The notes beneath the pieces were generated by a model, which was given only the letters and a program-made list of their open reading frames with translations, did no database searches and was not told where the DNA came from. A stretch of DNA of 44,251 nt. Source: Candidatus Rokuibacteriota bacterium. Its GTDB lineage: Bacteria; Methylomirabilota; Methylomirabilia; Rokubacteriales; CSP1-6. The first letter of the stretch is position 1, and the number at the start of each line of letters is the position of its first letter. Made by a program: the position numbers and the translations under genes. The stretch spans positions 1 to 44,251 of the forward strand of contig QHSQ01000011.1 of assembly GCA_003221615.1 (NCBI GenBank), read 5' to 3'. Positions 41,535 to 44,251 of this stretch are shown here, in pieces.

Positions 41535-42338
41535 CTAGCCGCGCTGCATTTCGAGGGGGAGGTGCGTGTCGACCAGGGAGGCGCCGCCGTCGGCGTGGAT
41601 CAGCTGGCCGGTGATCCAGCCCGCGTCCGGAGAGCAGAGAAGTGCGACGACGTTTCCAATATCGGCTGGTGTTCCCATCCGACCCATCGGCGTCCAGCCG
41701 CTCGCGTGCCAGGATCGCGCGGCATCGACGGCGGCCTGCGGGAAGCTGTTCAGCACGCTGTCGTCCGTGAGACCGGGACTCACCGAGTTGACCGTAATCC
41801 CGTGAGGGGCCAAGGTTACCGCGAAGTACCGCACGAGTGACTCCAGCGCGGCCTTAGCCGATCCCATGGCAACCCACGGCTGCCATGTACCCTTCTGGCC
41901 TCCGGGGGCATAGGTAATTGCGAGGATGCGGCCCCCCTGACTCATGATGGGCACGGCCTCGCGGACGCCGACCAAAAACGCCTTGGCTTGAGAGTCCATG
42001 GCGTGGTCCCAGGCCTCGAGGCTGATGTCCATCGGCTTCTGGTAGAACTTGGCGGCCTCCGGCCGCGCGTTCGCGACGAAGATGTCGAGTGTGCCGAACG
42101 CCTGTCGCACTTCTCCGAACATCCGCTGGACGTCCTCCATACGGGAGACGTCGGCCTGGACCAGGAAGCCATCCGCACCGTGCTTTCGCACGCGCTCCAG
42201 GGTTTCCTTGGCGGCCGCCTGGTTGGCGTAGTAATGGATCGCGACCCGGGCCCCTGATTCGGCCAGCTTGACCGCGATCCCGCGTCCGATACCCCGTGAT
42301 CCCCCGGTGACCAGCGCGTGCTTGCCCTTGAACGACAT
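41535..42338 (-). CDS. Short-chain dehydrogenase/reductase (FabL-like) with Trp at the Tyr position
   Basis: A 267-residue SDR: ALVTGGSRGIGRGIAVKLAESG is the cofactor motif, DIFVANARPEA the NAG-like segment, VNSVSPGLTDDSVL the usual C-terminal motif. Where FabL-type enoyl reductases have Y-x6-K, this protein has W-x6-K (PWVAMGSAKAALESL), so the usual catalytic tyrosine appears replaced. GAGGAGG precedes the ATG at 42338. The same frame is open back to an ATG at 42512, giving a possible 58-residue extension. Substrate unknown. Confidence 0.82.
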   Translation of the reverse strand: MSFKGKHALVTGGSRGIGRGIAVKLAESGARVAIHYYANQAAAKETLERVRKHGADGFLVQADVSRMEDVQRMFGEVRQAFGTLDIFVANARPEAAKFYQKPMDISLEAWDHAMDSQAKAFLVGVREAVPIMSQGGRILAITYAPGGQKGTWQPWVAMGSAKAALESLVRYFAVTLAPHGITVNSVSPGLTDDSVLNSFPQAAVDAARSWHASGWTPMGRMGTPADIGNVVALLCSPDAGWITGQLIHADGGASLVDTHLPLEMQRG

Positions 42339-42613
42339 GGTGTCCTCCTCTGTGCGGAGGACCATCGCCGCGATGACACGGCCGATGTCCTCCATGGTCT
42401 GGATGAGCTCCCTGCGGCCGGTCCGTACCTGCTCGACGGTCCCTCGGATTTGTCCGGCGCTCGTCCGCGCGAAGCGAACGACGAAGGTCCTCAGCACTGC
42501 CGCGGCGTCCATCACGCGTGCTATATAGCGTGCCCGGCGTTTGCCGGCCGTCACCGCGAACGTCAAATCTCGCGTCAACCCGGGAAGTGATAGGGTGTGG
42601 GCCCGGAGGCGGC

Positions 42614-44251
42614 ATGGCGCAGTTGCGACTGACCCTGCTCGGCGGCTTCCAGGCCCGCAACGAAGCCGGTGAGCTTCTGAGCGTGCCCAGTCGCAAGGCG
42701 CAGGCGATGCTCGCCTACCTCGCGCTTCCGCTTGGCCGAGCCCACCCGCGCGACAAGCTCGCGGCGCTCCTGTGGGGCGGAATTCGTGAGGAATCGGCGA
42801 GGGCGAGCTTGCGCCAGGCCCTGTTCGTGATTCGCAAGACGCTCCAGGCGGCCGACGCCAAGGCCCTCGATCAGAAAGCCGAGATGCTGCGTCTGGATCC
42901 GGCGCACGTGGATGCCGACGTCGCCGCGTTCGAGCAGTCCGCGGCGACGGGTACGCCCGAGGGCCTCGCGCGGGCCGCCGCCCTCTACCAGGGCGATCTG
43001 CTGGCCGGACTCGCGCTCGACGAAGCGCCGTTCGAAGAGTGGTTCGTGAGCGAGCGCGAGCGTCTGAGAGAGCTCGCTCTGGAGGTCCTCGCTCGCCTGC
43101 TCGCCCACCAGCGCAAGGTGGGTGCGCTGGAGTCCGCTGTCCAGACCGCGTTGAAACTGCTCGGGCTCGATCCGCTCCAGGAGGTAGTCCACCGAGCACT
43201 TATGGGCCTTTACGCCGAGACCGGCCGGCGCGAGGCCGCGCTCCGCCAGTACCAGCACTGTGTCCGCGTGCTCGAGCGCGAGCTAGGGATCGAACCGGAG
43301 GCGGCGACGAAGGCCCTCTACCAGGACATCCTGCGGCAACGGCCACGACGATCGTTCGCGCCGAACGCAGCCGCGGCACGACCCGGGCACCTTGGGGAGC
43401 GACAGGTTGCTGGTGTCGAGACGGAGCTCGTTGGACGCTCGCAGGAGATGGAAAACTTGTGCGGGCAGCTTGCCGGCGCGTCCTCCGCCAAGGGGCGCGT
43501 CGTCGCCGTGCTCGGCGAGGCGGGGATCGGGAAGAGCCGCCTCGTCGGCGAGCTTGCGGATCGCGCGGCTCGCCGCGACATGGCGGTTCTGATCGGGCGC
43601 TCCTACGAGTCGGAGCAGATCCTGCCGTTCGGTCCCTGGGTCGCGGCGCTTCGGGCGGGCCGGCTGGCCGATGACGCCGGGCTGCTCTCAGGCCTCGCGC
43701 CCGGGCTTCGTCCGGAGCTCGCGCGGCTCCTGCCCGAGATCGGAACGGGCGCCGCACCCGAGGCTGCAGCGACCGACGTGCGTCTGATATTCGAAAGCGT
43801 GACCCAGCTCATCACGTTGCTGACGGAGCGCCAGCCCTTGCTCTGCGTGCTCGAGGATCTGCATTGGGCCGATGAGATGAGCGTTCGGCTGGTCGCCTTC
43901 GTGGGTCGGCGGCTCGTCCAGCAGCCCGTGCTCCTCGTGGTGACGGCTCGCGACGAAGAATTGGCTGACGCGCCGGCCCTGCGGCAGGCCCTCGACGATC
44001 TGCGGCGCGAGGAGCGCTTGACGTCGCTCACGCTCGGACCCCTGTCACGTGAGGAAACGCAACGTCTCGTCCGCACCGTGGGGCGCAGCGGTGACGAGGA
44101 CGCGCTCGACCGGCTCGCCGACCAGGCATGGGCGGCGAGCGAGGGGAATCCCTTCGTCGCCGTGGAGACGGTGCGCGCGCACGCCGAGGGCTCGACGGTC
44201 GTCCACGGAAGGGGACTTGCCATTCCGGAGCGGGTCCGCGAGATCGTCGGC
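42614..44251 (+). CDS. SARP/AfsR-type transcriptional regulator with AAA ATPase domain (partial)
   Basis: The first 546 codons of a large regulator that runs off the right edge. Residues 1-95 are a winged-helix OmpR-like DNA-binding domain (LRLTLLGGFQARNEAG, RDKLAALLWGG), 95-240 the bacterial transcriptional activation domain (RAALYQGDLLAGL...LYAETGRREAALRQY), then an AAA_16-type ATPase from about 270: Walker A GEAGIGKS at 301-308 and Walker B LLCVLEDLHWAD near 410-420. GGAGG lies five bases before the ATG. Such proteins activate nearby or secondary-metabolite genes; a cyclase or TPR domain could follow beyond the window. Targets unknown. Confidence 0.88.
   Translation, partial: MAQLRLTLLGGFQARNEAGELLSVPSRKAQAMLAYLALPLGRAHPRDKLAALLWGGIREESARASLRQALFVIRKTLQAADAKALDQKAEMLRLDPAHVDADVAAFEQSAATGTPEGLARAAALYQGDLLAGLALDEAPFEEWFVSERERLRELALEVLARLLAHQRKVGALESAVQTALKLLGLDPLQEVVHRALMGLYAETGRREAALRQYQHCVRVLERELGIEPEAATKALYQDILRQRPRRSFAPNAAAARPGHLGERQVAGVETELVGRSQEMENLCGQLAGASSAKGRVVAVLGEAGIGKSRLVGELADRAARRDMAVLIGRSYESEQILPFGPWVAALRAGRLADDAGLLSGLAPGLRPELARLLPEIGTGAAPEAAATDVRLIFESVTQLITLLTERQPLLCVLEDLHWADEMSVRLVAFVGRRLVQQPVLLVVTARDEELADAPALRQALDDLRREERLTSLTLGPLSREETQRLVRTVGRSGDEDALDRLADQAWAASEGNPFVAVETVRAHAEGSTVVHGRGLAIPERVREIVG

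Noticed and set aside
42513..43199. Upstream extension of the SDR frame to 554 codons
   Set aside because: It is antisense to the well-supported SARP regulator and shows only GC-rich open-frame noise.

Overview
The window is GC-rich, gene-dense bacterial DNA with no rRNA, tRNA, phage or IS element that I can see. Gene content (hopanoid synthesis plus a Mla/HpnN lipid-transport set, aerobic CO-dehydrogenase remnants, a cbb3-type oxidase end, many aromatic-degradation-type oxidoreductases and orphan solute-binding proteins) suggests an uncultured soil or sediment lineage such as Rokubacteria/Methylomirabilota. That placement is an inference from content and composition; a deltaproteobacterial or acidobacterial origin is not excluded.

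Layout. 1-9.8 kb: the N-terminus of a haem-copper oxidase subunit I leaving the left edge, an orphan TOBE-like remnant, a plus-strand trio (gentisate-dioxygenase-like cupin, ACMSD-type amidohydrolase, 4,5-dihydroxyphthalate-decarboxylase-like protein), a minus-strand desaturase-cupin pair, a zinc alcohol dehydrogenase, an iron-type solute-binding protein, a lactonase-like metallo-beta-lactamase, a UroD-like protein and a DinB protein. 9.8-13.4 kb: an HsaA/HsaB/HsaC-like set (flavin monooxygenase, VOC dioxygenase-like protein, flavin reductase), a retroviral-type aspartyl protease and a second DinB protein. 13.4-17.1 kb: an XdhC-YHS fusion next to a broken CO-dehydrogenase locus in which the start of coxM is joined out of frame to the end of coxL, then a secreted metallo-beta-lactamase. 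17.1-24.5 kb: a carboxymuconolactone-decarboxylase-like protein, a beta-hydroxyacid dehydrogenase, a divergent malate synthase, a TfoX-N-like protein, a BT1-family transporter, a molybdopterin oxidoreductase, and a 364-bp gap holding a long imperfect inverted repeat.

24.5-41.3 kb is the most coherent part: a two-armed hopanoid locus. The minus arm reads shc-mlaE-mlaF-mlaD-mlaC(hpnM), then ino1-hpnN. The plus arm reads cruF-like, hpnH, an unknown 122-aa gene, hpnG, a repeat ORF, hpnA, hpnD and two tandem zinc dehydrogenases, nearly all joined by 1-4 base start/stop overlaps, followed by ispH. The arms diverge from only 44 bp. Together they cover isoprenoid supply (IspH), presqualene diphosphate (HpnD), cyclisation (Shc), adenosyl addition and adenine removal (HpnH, HpnG), and export or trafficking (HpnN, Mla). 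hpnC and hpnE are not in the window. The inositol-phosphate synthase, the CruF-like protein, the 122-aa protein and the tandem dehydrogenases are unexplained members that could belong to an unusual head-group pathway.

Two repeat arrays stand out in this locus: seven and a half copies of a 42-bp unit between hpnG and hpnA, open in all six frames, and an 86-bp hairpin-bearing tandem repeat after ispH. The window ends with a short-chain dehydrogenase and the first 546 codons of a SARP/AfsR-type regulator with an AAA ATPase domain.
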